This document shows positions 33,800 through 42,041 of a DNA stretch of 64,000 nt, in pieces. The stretch is taken from the NCBI GenBank assembly GCA_963731625.1, contig CAVSWH010000004.1, positions 186,001-250,000 on the forward strand. The letters are read 5' to 3'. The notes beneath the pieces are model-generated. The model had not been told where the DNA came from, made no database searches, and worked only from the letters and a program-made list of their open reading frames with translations. The position numbers were made by a program, and so were the translations under genes. Source of the stretch: PALSA-555 sp963731625 (GTDB taxonomy: Bacteria; Actinomycetota; Acidimicrobiia; IMCC26256; PALSA-555). Each line of letters starts with the position of its first letter. Within the stretch, counting starts at the first letter, position 1.

Positions 33800-34716
33800 C
33801 GCAGCCCCTCGCGCGCGGGCCAGGCCAGCGCGTCGATGAGCCGGCGTTGGACCGCGTCGCGTGTCGGCGCGTCGGCCGGGCACCGGGGCGGTCGTGGCGG
33901 CCCGCCGCCCGGGAGGCCGAGCAGGTCCAGCGCGGCCTTCGTCGCCGTGATCCCGCCGAGCTCGCGGGTGACCGTGTAGAGCCGCATGAGCTCGGCGTAC
34001 GCGTCGTGCAGCGCGGTGAGGTCGCCGCGGCGCGCCGCCTCGACGAGGGACGCGCAGAGTCGGGGGGCGAGGTTGGCGTCGGAGCTGAGGAAGCCCTGCC
34101 CGCCGAGGCCCAGGGCGGTGAGGGCGTGCAGCGGGCCGCCGACGTGCACGTCGGCCCGCCCGTCCACCGCCTCGACGACGCGGAGCAGGTAGGTGACGTC
34201 GGCCGTCGAGCAGTTCACGCCGATCACCGGGCCGCCGCCGTCCAGGATCGACGCGAGGAGCTCGACCGGCAGGAGGTAGCCGACGCTCTGGTGGGTGGAG
34301 AGGACGACCGGCAGCTCGACCGCGTCGAGGACGGAGCGCACGTACCGGTCGAGCTCGGCCGGGGTGGGCCGGTTCCCGTGCCCCTGGTCGAGCGAGTAGA
34401 GCTGGAAGGCGTCGACGCCGACGTCCGCCGCGACGCGCGCGAGCGCGACGGCGTCGGACGCGGTGCGGGGCTCGACGCCCATGGCGCGGACCGGCGCGTG
34501 GCCGCCGAGGACCTCGACGCCGATCTCCAGCACCCGGCGGGTCTCGTCGGGTGTGAGCGCGTAGCCCTCGCCGCTGCCGCTCCCCGCGAGGTACACGCCG
34601 ACGCCCGCGTCGCGCTGGCGCGCCAGGTGCCCGCGCAGCCCGACCTCGTCGAGTGCACCGTCGGCGCGGAAGGGTGTGATGCTCACCACGAACGTGCTGT
34701 AGGGCCTCGCCGCCAC
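33796..34716 (-). CDS. DapA/NanA-family protein lacking the Schiff-base lysine
   Basis: 306 aa (beta/alpha)8 protein of the dihydrodipicolinate-synthase/NAL superfamily: VVSITPFRADGALDEVGLRG, YLAGSGSGEGYALTPDE (GTTGE-like loop) and VRAMGVEP. The catalytic tyrosine of YNxP is replaced: the stretch is VVLSTHQSVGYLLP (Ser140). The Schiff-base lysine of IIGIK is Asn168 in VIGVNCSTAD. So normal aldolase chemistry should be lost. It may bind a ligand, act by another mechanism or be degenerate. Start ATG or GTG 34714-34716; the stop overlaps the GGT start (GTGA), so the two may act on one substrate. Confidence 0.78.
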   Translation of the reverse strand: MAARPYSTFVVSITPFRADGALDEVGLRGHLARQRDAGVGVYLAGSGSGEGYALTPDETRRVLEIGVEVLGGHAPVRAMGVEPRTASDAVALARVAADVGVDAFQLYSLDQGHGNRPTPAELDRYVRSVLDAVELPVVLSTHQSVGYLLPVELLASILDGGGPVIGVNCSTADVTYLLRVVEAVDGRADVHVGGPLHALTALGLGGQGFLSSDANLAPRLCASLVEAARRGDLTALHDAYAELMRLYTVTRELGGITATKAALDLLGLPGGGPPRPPRCPADAPTRDAVQRRLIDALAWPAREGLR

Positions 34717-34772
34717 GGCGCTCCTCGGTCGAGAGCAGCCGGAGTCTACGAAGCGCCTACGATCGCTGCGTC

Positions 34773-35882
34773 ATGCCCGCGACCGCGACGCCGCCGTACC
34801 GGCTCATCTCGGCGGACAGCCACGTGAACGAGCCCCCCGACCTGTGGACGAGCCGCGTGTCGTCGGCGATGCGCGACCACGCGCCGCGCATCGAGCGCTT
34901 CGACGCCGGCGACGCGTGGGTGCTCGAGGGCGTCGACGACCCGATCAACTTCGGGATGAACGCCTGCGCCGGCCTCGACCCCGAGGCGATGGAGGCGTGG
35001 GTCCGCTTCGAGGACATCCGCCCCGGCGGCTACGACCCCGCCGCCCGGGTCGCCGAGATGGAGCGCGACGGCGTCGACGCCGAGATGCTCTACCCCACCC
35101 CGCGTCTCGCCCAGGCGATCGTCGCCAACCCCGATCCGCAGTACCGGGCCGAGATGATGCGCGCCTACAACGACTGGCTCTCCGAGTTCGTCGCGCACGC
35201 GCCCGCACGCTTCGGCGGCCACGCCATGCTGCCCAACTGCGGCGCGGACGCCGCCGTCGCCGAGGTCGAACGGGTCCTCGACCGGCCGGGGATGCGCGGT
35301 GTCGTCATGGGCTGCTACCCGAACGGGACCCTGTCACCGGAGCCCGCGGACGACGCCGTGTGGGCCGCCCTCGTCGACCGGGGCGTCCCGCTCGCCATCC
35401 ACGTGAGCCTCTCGCTGTCCATGCCGGCCGCGCACAAGGCGAAGCTGCCCGGCTACGGCCGGTTCTTCGACGCCCCGAACCGCATGATCGAGCTCATCTT
35501 CTCCGGGGTCTTCGACCGCTTCCCCACCCTCGACGTCGTGTTCGCCGAGGTCGACGCCGGGTGGGTGCCCTACGCGAAGGAGCAGATCGACAACAACTAC
35601 CGCCGGCTCGACCCGGTGAGCCGCTTCGGGCTCGCCGCCCCGCCGAGCGAGTACATCGAGCGGCACTTCCACTACGGCTTCATGACCGACACCTTCGGGA
35701 TCCACCACCGCGGCGACGTCGGCGTGGACCGGCTGCTGTGGTCGAGCGACTATCCGCACATCAGCGCCGACTGGCCGTCCTCGTGGCGCACCATCCAGGC
35801 GGCGTTCGCGGGCGTGCCGCCCGAGGAGCGCCACCGGATCCTGGCCGGCAACACCCAGCGCCTGTACGGCTTCACCGAGTAG
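34773..35882 (+). CDS. Amidohydrolase family 2 metal-dependent hydrolase
   Basis: 369 aa from ATG 34773. LISADSHVNEPPDLW near the N-terminus holds the first metal site in the form D-x-H used by this family. AEMLYPTPRLAQAIV, HAMLPNCGADAAVAEVERVL, LAIHVSLSLSMPA and VVFAEVDAGWVPYA follow. WSSDYPHISADWP near the C-terminus supplies the late Asp and His. It resembles amidohydrolases of the gamma-resorcylate-decarboxylase/ACMSD relatives; the reaction is not known. It is divergent from the DapA-like gene and 42 nt upstream of the aldehyde dehydrogenase, so both probably form one degradative unit. Confidence 0.85.
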   Translation: MPATATPPYRLISADSHVNEPPDLWTSRVSSAMRDHAPRIERFDAGDAWVLEGVDDPINFGMNACAGLDPEAMEAWVRFEDIRPGGYDPAARVAEMERDGVDAEMLYPTPRLAQAIVANPDPQYRAEMMRAYNDWLSEFVAHAPARFGGHAMLPNCGADAAVAEVERVLDRPGMRGVVMGCYPNGTLSPEPADDAVWAALVDRGVPLAIHVSLSLSMPAAHKAKLPGYGRFFDAPNRMIELIFSGVFDRFPTLDVVFAEVDAGWVPYAKEQIDNNYRRLDPVSRFGLAAPPSEYIERHFHYGFMTDTFGIHHRGDVGVDRLLWSSDYPHISADWPSSWRTIQAAFAGVPPEERHRILAGNTQRLYGFTE

Positions 35883-35924
35883 CCGCGCCCGGCGCGGCGA
35901 CGGGACGGCGCGAAAGGAGACGCC

Positions 35925-37307
35925 ATGGCCCTCGCGGTGATCAACCCCGCCACCGGCGAGACCGAGGAGAAGTTCGCGGCCCTCTCCCCCGCCGAGCTCG
36001 AGGTGCGCCTGGCGCGCGCCGCCGCCGCCGCGGCGTCGTACCGGCGCACGAGCTTCGACGCGCGGGCCGGCTGGATGCAGGCGGCCGCGGACTTGCTCGA
36101 CCGCGACCGGGACGAGGTCGCCACGATGATGACGACCGAGATGGGCAAGACGCTCGCCGCGGCGCGGGCCGAGGTCGAGAAGTGCGCCCGGGCCTGCCGC
36201 TACTTCGCCGCGCACGCCGCGACGTTCCTCGCCGACGAGCCGGCCGACGCGGCGACGGTCGGTGCCCGCCGCGCCTACGCGACCTACGAGCCGCTCGGCG
36301 CCGTGCTCGCCGTCATGCCGTGGAACTTCCCGCTGTGGCAGGCGATGCGCTTCGCCGCGCCGGCGCTCATGGCCGGCAACGTCGGCCTGTTGAAGCACGC
36401 CTCGAACGTGCCCCGCACCGCCCTCTACTTCGAGCGGCTCTTCGCCGAGGCCGGCTTCCCCGAGGGGGTGTTCCAGACCCTGCTCATCGGCTCCGACCAG
36501 GTCGAGGCGGTGCTGCGCGACCCGCGGGTCCGCGCCGCGACGCTCACCGGCAGCGAGCCCGCCGGGCGGGCCGTGGCCGCAGTCGCCGGCGACACGATCA
36601 AGACGACCGTTCTCGAGCTCGGCGGCAGCGACGCGTTCCTGGTCCTGCCCTCGGCGCCGCTCGAGCGGGCCGCCCAGGTCGCGACGACGTCGCGCTGTCA
36701 GAACAACGGCCAGAGCTGCATCTCCGCGAAGCGCTTCATCGTCCACGCCGACGTCGCCGACGTGTTCGAGGCCCACTTCGTCGAGGCGATGGCCGCGCTG
36801 CGCGTCGGCGATCCGATGGACCCCGCGACGGACGTCGGCCCGCTCGCCACCGAGCAGGGACGCGCCGACGTCGAGGCCCTCGTCGAGGACGCCACCCGCC
36901 AGGGCGCCCGCCTCCGCTGCGGCGGCGAGCGCCCCGACCGGCCCGGCTGGTACTACCCGCCGACCGTCGTCACCGACCTCACCCCGGCGATGCGCATGTA
37001 CCACGAGGAGGTCTTCGGTCCCGTCGCCGCCCTCTACCGGGTCGACAGTCTCGACGCCGCGCTCGCGCTCGCCAACGACACCGACTTCGGGCTCGGCTCG
37101 AACGCCTGGACGAACGACCCCGACGAGCAGCGGCGCTGCATCGAGGGCCTCGAGGCGGGCGCGGTGTTCGTGAACGGCATGACGACCTCGTTCCCCGAGC
37201 TGCCCTTCGGCGGCGTGAAGCACTCCGGCTACGGGCGGGAGCTCTCCGCGCACGGGATCCGCGAGTTCTGCAACCTGAAGACGGTCTGGGTCGGCGACGC
37301 CGGCTGA
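35925..37307 (+). CDS. NAD(P)-dependent aldehyde dehydrogenase, succinate-semialdehyde type
   Basis: 460 aa from ATG 35925, with AAAGGAG 8 nt upstream. ALDH landmarks: VLAVMPWNFPLWQAMRFAA, the NAD region LKHASNVPRTAL, LTGSEPAGRAVAAVAG, catalytic Glu in LELGGSDAFLV and catalytic Cys in QNNGQSCISAKRF, then EEVFGPVAALYRVDS and LPFGGVKHSGYGREL. It is closest in style to short succinate-semialdehyde dehydrogenases of actinobacteria. It follows the amidohydrolase on the same strand and could oxidise an aldehyde formed upstream in the same pathway (inference). Confidence 0.88.
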   Translation: MALAVINPATGETEEKFAALSPAELEVRLARAAAAAASYRRTSFDARAGWMQAAADLLDRDRDEVATMMTTEMGKTLAAARAEVEKCARACRYFAAHAATFLADEPADAATVGARRAYATYEPLGAVLAVMPWNFPLWQAMRFAAPALMAGNVGLLKHASNVPRTALYFERLFAEAGFPEGVFQTLLIGSDQVEAVLRDPRVRAATLTGSEPAGRAVAAVAGDTIKTTVLELGGSDAFLVLPSAPLERAAQVATTSRCQNNGQSCISAKRFIVHADVADVFEAHFVEAMAALRVGDPMDPATDVGPLATEQGRADVEALVEDATRQGARLRCGGERPDRPGWYYPPTVVTDLTPAMRMYHEEVFGPVAALYRVDSLDAALALANDTDFGLGSNAWTNDPDEQRRCIEGLEAGAVFVNGMTTSFPELPFGGVKHSGYGRELSAHGIREFCNLKTVWVGDAG

Positions 37308-37313
37308 GCCGCC

Positions 37314-38288
37314 CTACCGGCTCGCGGCCCCCGGGCGCGTGTGGTCGTGGAAGAACGCGAGCATGAGCGCCGTCGCGCTCACCTCGTGGTTCACCCCGCC
37401 GAGCGTCGGGATCGTGAACGAAGTCCCGGGCCAGGTGTGGCCGTCGCCGAGGAGGCTGTAGAGCTCGACCTGGGTGCCGGCGCGACAGCCGCGGTAGAGC
37501 GTCTCGGTGACCGTCGACGCCACGTCCACCTGGCGGGGGGCGTGCGCGCAGCCGTCGCGTGTCGCCCACGAGGCGACCGCGGTCGGCACCGGGGTGGTGA
37601 GCAGCCCACCGAGGCCCGGTGAGAGCTGCCCGCCCATGTACGGCACGACCGGGTCGGACGTGCCGTGGAACGCGAGCACCGACAGCGGGAGGCCCCGCGG
37701 GCAGGCGGGCACGAGGTTGACCCCCGACACCGGCGCGATCGCGGCCAGGCGGCTCGTGAGCTTGCAGCCGAGCAGCGTCGAGAGGCCCGCGCCGTTCGAG
37801 ATCCCCGTCGAGTACACCCGGGTCGGGTCGATGCACTCAGTCCGCTCCGTCTGGTCGATGAGCGCCCCCGTGTAGGCCACGTCGTCGGGCTGGGCGAGGT
37901 TCGGGAGGATGTTCCAGAACGCGTCGCGGCCCGTCCCCTGCGGGGTGAGCACGACGTCGCCCGCGGCCGGGCCGGCCTGCTCGAGGCCGCTGTAGACCGC
38001 CTGCTGGACGTCGTTGGACCCGAGCCCGTGGAAGTTCAGCACGAGCCCGAACGGGCCCGGCCCGGGCGGGACGGCGAGGCGGTAGCCGCGCACCGTCGCG
38101 CCCGACGCGATGCTCGTCGTGGTCGTGCCGGCGGGACCCGGGTGCGCGCACCCGCTCGAGCGTGGTGCCCGCGGCGCGGCGCCGGCGGGACTCACGCTGC
38201 CCAGCGCGGCGGTGAGGAGCACGACGCTCACCGCGCCGAGCCGGGCGAGGCGACGCGGCCGCGCCGCGACACGACGGGCGGTGCGCAC
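37314..38288 (-). CDS. Secreted PHB-depolymerase-like esterase
   Basis: 324 aa from GTG 38286-38288, giving a conventional signal peptide (basic RTARRVAARPRRLARL, hydrophobic GAVSVVLLTAALGS, AGA cleavage); an ATG 96 nt earlier is possible. PFGLVLNFHGLGSND has the oxyanion His-Gly, STGISNGAGLSTL the GxSxG nucleophile (Gly-Ile-Ser-Asn-Gly), FHGTSDPVVPY the Asp and GDGHTWPG the His. It belongs to the LpqC/PHB-depolymerase esterase family that hydrolyses ester polymers or oligomers; real substrate unknown. Several cysteines suggest disulphides. Confidence 0.83.
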   Translation of the reverse strand: MRTARRVAARPRRLARLGAVSVVLLTAALGSVSPAGAAPRAPRSSGCAHPGPAGTTTTSIASGATVRGYRLAVPPGPGPFGLVLNFHGLGSNDVQQAVYSGLEQAGPAAGDVVLTPQGTGRDAFWNILPNLAQPDDVAYTGALIDQTERTECIDPTRVYSTGISNGAGLSTLLGCKLTSRLAAIAPVSGVNLVPACPRGLPLSVLAFHGTSDPVVPYMGGQLSPGLGGLLTTPVPTAVASWATRDGCAHAPRQVDVASTVTETLYRGCRAGTQVELYSLLGDGHTWPGTSFTIPTLGGVNHEVSATALMLAFFHDHTRPGAASR

Positions 38289-38483
38289 GGCCGGACCGTA
38301 GCGCGGGGTGCGCGCGCCCCCACGGCGGCGCGACGCACGCACCGGCCGGGGGCGCCGGCGGCGGGGAGATGCCCAGTCGATCATGTCCCTGCCTGCCGGG
38401 CGCGCCCGGTCCGGTGCGTCACGAGCGGCTGACCGGCGCGGGCGGGGCGGAGGGGCCCGGCCGGCGCCGCTCGAGGTCAGCGC

Positions 38484-39038
38484 TCAGTAGCCGTAGCCGC
38501 CCCCACCACCCGAGGAGCCCGAGCCGGAGCCCGCGCCCGTCGTCGGGGTCGTCGCGGGCGCCGAGGCCGTGACGATCTGCCCCGACGGCGACACGACGTG
38601 CCAGAGCCCGTTCGCGAAGCCCTGCCCGTTCGTCTGCCCCGCCGCGGTGTCGTTCATGAACGTGTAGAGCGGGTGCCCGCCGTAGACGACCTGGGTCCCG
38701 TTCGCGTCCGTGATCGTGCTCAGCATCGACGCGGTCACGCCCGTGCCCGCGGCCGGCGTGCCGGTCACGGTGAGCGGCGGCCAGAGCATGGCGCACGAGC
38801 CGCTGCAGGCGCTCATGGTCGCCGTGTCCGGCATGAACGCGTAGAGCGTCTTGCCGTTCGCGTCGACCAGGATCGTCCCGAGCGACGAGCTCGCGGTCTT
38901 CACCGTCGCGGCGGGCGCCGCGGGCTGCGCGGCCGGCTTCGACGGCGGCTTCGACGAGACGCTGCCCGAGCCGCCGCCACAGGCCGCGAGCACGCCGACG
39001 AGGCCGACGAGCCCCACGGCGACCAATCCCTTCCTCAC
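38484..39038 (-). CDS. Lipoprotein with COG4315-type secreted repeats
   Basis: 184 aa. The signal ends with a lipobox, VGVLAACGGG, with lipid-carrying Cys about residue 20. Two repeats of the secreted-repeat family follow: LGTILVDANGKTLYAFMPDT then SGSCAMLWPPLTV, and VVYGGHPLYTFMNDTAAG with GFANGLWHVVSPSG. The C-terminus is Gly/Ser-rich (GSGSGSSGGGGGYGY). Function unknown; a good candidate substrate of the Lnt at 698-2278. Confidence 0.87.
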   Translation of the reverse strand: MRKGLVAVGLVGLVGVLAACGGGSGSVSSKPPSKPAAQPAAPAATVKTASSSLGTILVDANGKTLYAFMPDTATMSACSGSCAMLWPPLTVTGTPAAGTGVTASMLSTITDANGTQVVYGGHPLYTFMNDTAAGQTNGQGFANGLWHVVSPSGQIVTASAPATTPTTGAGSGSGSSGGGGGYGY

Positions 39039-39103
39039 GCTGTTCCTCCCGGTGGTCCTGTGCTGTCGGAAGCACTACGGACCGCGGGGCGAAACGGCTT
39101 GCC

Positions 39104-39523
39104 TCAGGCGGTGAGCCGCTCGACCGGCCGGGCGGGCGCCCAGGAGGCCGCGGCGATGGTGAGGGCGGGCGGCGCATGCCAGCAGATCGGCGCGAGCAGC
39201 GGGTCGGCGGTGAGCGCGGGACGCAGGGCCGCGGCGCGGCAGCGGCGCAGGTGGCGGCGCGTGTCGACGAGGTCGGCGAGCAGCGACGGCTGGCCGCAGC
39301 CCAGCGCCACCCAGGCGCCGAGCCAGGCCGTGCCGGGCCAGCCGGGCCCGAGGTGCACCGCGCCGGCGACCCCGATCCCCACGGCCACGACGAGCCAGGT
39401 CAGCCAGAACGCCCGGCGGTGCTCGGCCGCGTCCCGCCAGACGCGGCCGGGCTGGACGACGATCGCGAGGCCGACGAGCCCGGCGAGGGCCAGCAGGTCG
39501 GCGGCGACGATGGCCGCGCTCAT
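39104..39523 (-). CDS. Small membrane protein of unknown function
   Basis: 139 aa with two or three hydrophobic helices (AAIVAADLLALAGLVGLAIVV, FWLTWLVVAVGIGVAGAVHL, GTAWLGAWVALGCG) and a Cys-containing C-terminal part. No family recognised. Codon use matches the window. It lies between the lipoprotein and the TadG-like gene with short gaps of 65 nt and 63 nt, so it may belong to the same transcript. Confidence 0.5.
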   Translation of the reverse strand: MSAAIVAADLLALAGLVGLAIVVQPGRVWRDAAEHRRAFWLTWLVVAVGIGVAGAVHLGPGWPGTAWLGAWVALGCGQPSLLADLVDTRRHLRRCRAAALRPALTADPLLAPICWHAPPALTIAAASWAPARPVERLTA

Positions 39524-39586
39524 GATCGCACCGTGTGCTCGGGCATCGAGCGCATGATCGACCCGCCCGTCGGGCGGCTGTAGCGG

Positions 39587-41347
39587 CTATTCGACGAGGC
39601 GGACCGGGTCGCCGGCGATCTGGGCGGTCCAGGTCGTGGTGTCCTGGACGCTGGTGAGGTTCGGGAACTGGAAGTTCACCCGGGCCCAGCAGCCGCTCGG
39701 GTCGGTGTAGTTGCAGGTGTAGTTCGACGGGATCGGCACCTGATAGGTGATCCACTGCCCGTTGAACAGCGGCGTCTGGACGCCGCTGATCGAACAGCTC
39801 GAGCTCGTGCTCGAGAAGGTCCCCCACGGTGGGCCGGTGCTATTGCCGGGCGGCGCCGTGTAGGAGCAGCCGCTGAAGCTCGCGCCCACGTTCGAGTCGG
39901 ACGGCGGGAGCACGGTCAGGGTGCCCGGCTGGGAGGCGTCACCCACGTCGAAGAAGTTCACGATGAGCGTGCGGCCGGGTGCCCCCTCGGGGACCCGCGC
40001 CAGGTCGAAGGTCGTGTTCGCGCCGGGGTAGTTCGCGTAGATGCCCTGCCGGCCCCACCCGGCGATCTGGGCGTTCGACGTCTGGTAGTTGCCGTTCAGG
40101 CCGACGCGCATCGCGAACCGGTTGGCGCCGCCACCGTTGGGCGCCGCGCTGCCGTTGGCCTTCGTGTTCGTCTTCACCTGGATGAAGTACGTCCCCGGGA
40201 CCGGGTTCGGGACGGTGCAGACCGTGTACCACTGCCGGAAGTACTTCACGAACAGGTCGGGCGCGCCCGCCTGCGGCGTGGTCGCCTGGAGCGCGGTCTT
40301 CAGGTCGCCGAGGTAGCCGGGGAAGTCGACCGAGCAGTCGATCGGGTTGTTCTGCGGGTTCGCGGTCGTCGCGGCGGGCGCCCGGATGATGTAGTCGGTC
40401 CACGGTGGGGTGAGGCCGTTGTTCCCGTCGCTGTAGTACTGGTCGCCGCTGCAGTACACGCTGTTCGCCGACGAGCTGTAGCGCGTCGACGGGTTCGACA
40501 CGGCGAAGTCGGGGTTGAAGTTCGGCGGGAGCTGCGACGCGCCGATGAGGTTCGTGCCCGGCGCCCCGTTCGCCGTGCTGTTGTCGCCGCAGTTGTCGCC
40601 GACGTTCGCGAACTCGGGGTCGTACACCTGGAAGGTCAGCGGACCGGTCGCGCCCGGGGCGACCGACACGCCGTAGAAGTAGCCGTTCGGGTCGTAGTCG
40701 GTGTTGTTGCTGGTCCCGCTGCAGTTGTCGACCTGCACGCCGGGCGTGCAGAGCGCGGACTGGTAGGCGTCGCCCTTGTCCTTGTAGGAGGCGGGGCCGA
40801 AGACGTTGGCCCACAGCTCGGGGTAGCGGGGGGTGCCGAGGGTCGCGCCCAATTCGGGGTCGTTGCCGAACTGGTTGATCGGGCTGCCCATGCTGACCGA
40901 CGGCTCGTACTCGGCGACGGCGTGCTTCGTGATCGTCGTCGTGCCCGCCCCGACGAGCGAGCCGAAGTAGTTCTGGACCTTCTCGGAGATCGTCACCTGG
41001 AGCTGGGTGGGGAGCTGGCCGACGGTCGGCGTCACCGTCACCCCGTTCTGGCCGTTCGTGTAGCCGTTGCGACCGGCGATCGACTGCGCCGTCGTGTACG
41101 CGACCTGGCCGGTGTTATTGGGCATGAACACCGCCCCGGCGAGCGCGGCGGCGTCGGCCGCGCTCTGGAGGCGCGCCTCCTCGCGGCTCCAGTGCCAGAA
41201 GTCCACGGCGAAGCCGGCCATCGCGAGCAGCACGACGAGCGAGATCGCCACGAAGGCGAGCACGAACCCCGACTCGTCACCCGGCTCGCGGTGGGCCCGC
41301 CACCCGCGGGACCACCACCGCGCGAGGGCCCGTCGGGCGGTCAGCAT
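39587..41347 (-). CDS. TadG-like pilus-associated protein (Tad domain)
   Basis: 586 aa from ATG 41345-41347, which overlaps the end of the TadE-like gene by 7 nt. A membrane helix near the N-terminus is preceded by a charged stretch and followed by the TadE/G signature (ESGFVLAFVAISLVVLLAMA, GFAVDFWHWSREEARLQSAA, DAAALAGAVFM). The remaining ~520 residues are extracellular, Asn/Gly/Thr-rich, with several cysteines (for example CTPGVQVDNCSG, DNCGDNS). Tad-type pseudopilins help to assemble or secrete Flp pili. Only the TadE/G pair is present; no ATPase or platform gene is in the window. Confidence 0.78.
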   Translation of the reverse strand: MLTARRALARWWSRGWRAHREPGDESGFVLAFVAISLVVLLAMAGFAVDFWHWSREEARLQSAADAAALAGAVFMPNNTGQVAYTTAQSIAGRNGYTNGQNGVTVTPTVGQLPTQLQVTISEKVQNYFGSLVGAGTTTITKHAVAEYEPSVSMGSPINQFGNDPELGATLGTPRYPELWANVFGPASYKDKGDAYQSALCTPGVQVDNCSGTSNNTDYDPNGYFYGVSVAPGATGPLTFQVYDPEFANVGDNCGDNSTANGAPGTNLIGASQLPPNFNPDFAVSNPSTRYSSSANSVYCSGDQYYSDGNNGLTPPWTDYIIRAPAATTANPQNNPIDCSVDFPGYLGDLKTALQATTPQAGAPDLFVKYFRQWYTVCTVPNPVPGTYFIQVKTNTKANGSAAPNGGGANRFAMRVGLNGNYQTSNAQIAGWGRQGIYANYPGANTTFDLARVPEGAPGRTLIVNFFDVGDASQPGTLTVLPPSDSNVGASFSGCSYTAPPGNSTGPPWGTFSSTSSSCSISGVQTPLFNGQWITYQVPIPSNYTCNYTDPSGCWARVNFQFPNLTSVQDTTTWTAQIAGDPVRLVE

Positions 41348-41898
41348 TGCGCGAGGGAGCTCGGCTCGAGCCGGTAGATCGAGTGGCTCGACAGCGACAC
41401 GGTCGCGCCGAACAGGTTGGTGATGAAGTAGTGCTGGATCTGGACGTAGATCCCGACCTCGTCGAAGGGCTCGTTGCAGACCTGCTGGTTCGCCGCCGGC
41501 CAGCCGCTCCCCCCGGGCGTCGCCGTGTTGAAGCTCTTGGTGCCCGGCGTCCACGTGTACTTGATGCAGTTGACGTCACAGCTCGTGAACGCCGTCTCCG
41601 AGCCGGGATAGCCGTTGGAGTTGGCCTTGTAGACCCACATCTGCTGGGGCTCGTTGGCGGGGAGGCCCTGCAGCGCCGCGTCGGCGGCCGACGCGGCGTC
41701 GAGCGCGTAGTTGGGGTTCAGCGACTCGGCGGCGGCGATGCGCCCGCCGGCCCGAGACGCGTCCGAGGTCACCGAGGAGTCGTGGTAGGCCGACGACCAC
41801 TCAATGATGCCAAAGACGACGATGATCAGGACCGGCAGCAGAATCGCCGTCTCGACGAGCACTGCCCCACGCTCGCTGCGCATGAAGCGCGGCCGCAC
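41341..41898 (-). CDS. TadE-like pilus assembly protein
   Basis: 185 aa. The N-terminus FMRSERGAVLVETAILLPVL then IIVVFGIIEW is a classic TadE pseudopilin helix with a Glu (ERGAVLVE...) at the peptidase-processing position. An extracellular domain with four cysteines (SCDVNC, QVCNEP, final C) follows. It is translationally coupled with the TadG-like gene. A CTCAAG-N17-CCGACA site lies 52-80 nt upstream. Confidence 0.82.
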   Translation of the reverse strand: MRPRFMRSERGAVLVETAILLPVLIIVVFGIIEWSSAYHDSSVTSDASRAGGRIAAAESLNPNYALDAASAADAALQGLPANEPQQMWVYKANSNGYPGSETAFTSCDVNCIKYTWTPGTKSFNTATPGGSGWPAANQQVCNEPFDEVGIYVQIQHYFITNLFGATVSLSSHSIYRLEPSSLAQC

Positions 41899-41949
41899 CG
41901 CACACCTCCAGTGCCCGCCGGCCCTGGTTCGCTCTTCTCCCGGTGGCTA

Positions 41950-41978
41950 TGTCGGCAGGTTCCCCACCCGAACTTGAG
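41950..41978 (-). promoter_or_regulatory. Candidate sigma-28-type promoter of the TadE/TadG pair
   Basis: CTCAAG and CCGACA (GCCGACA with the base before) are separated by 17 nt (16 if the extra G is included), 52 nt upstream of the TadE-like start. The pattern matches the site before the exosortase operon. Confidence 0.42.
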
Positions 41979-42041
41979 GCCGGATCATCGGCGGCGACGG
42001 CGGGTCTGGGAACCGGGGCGGCGCCCGGTGCGGTCCGGGGG

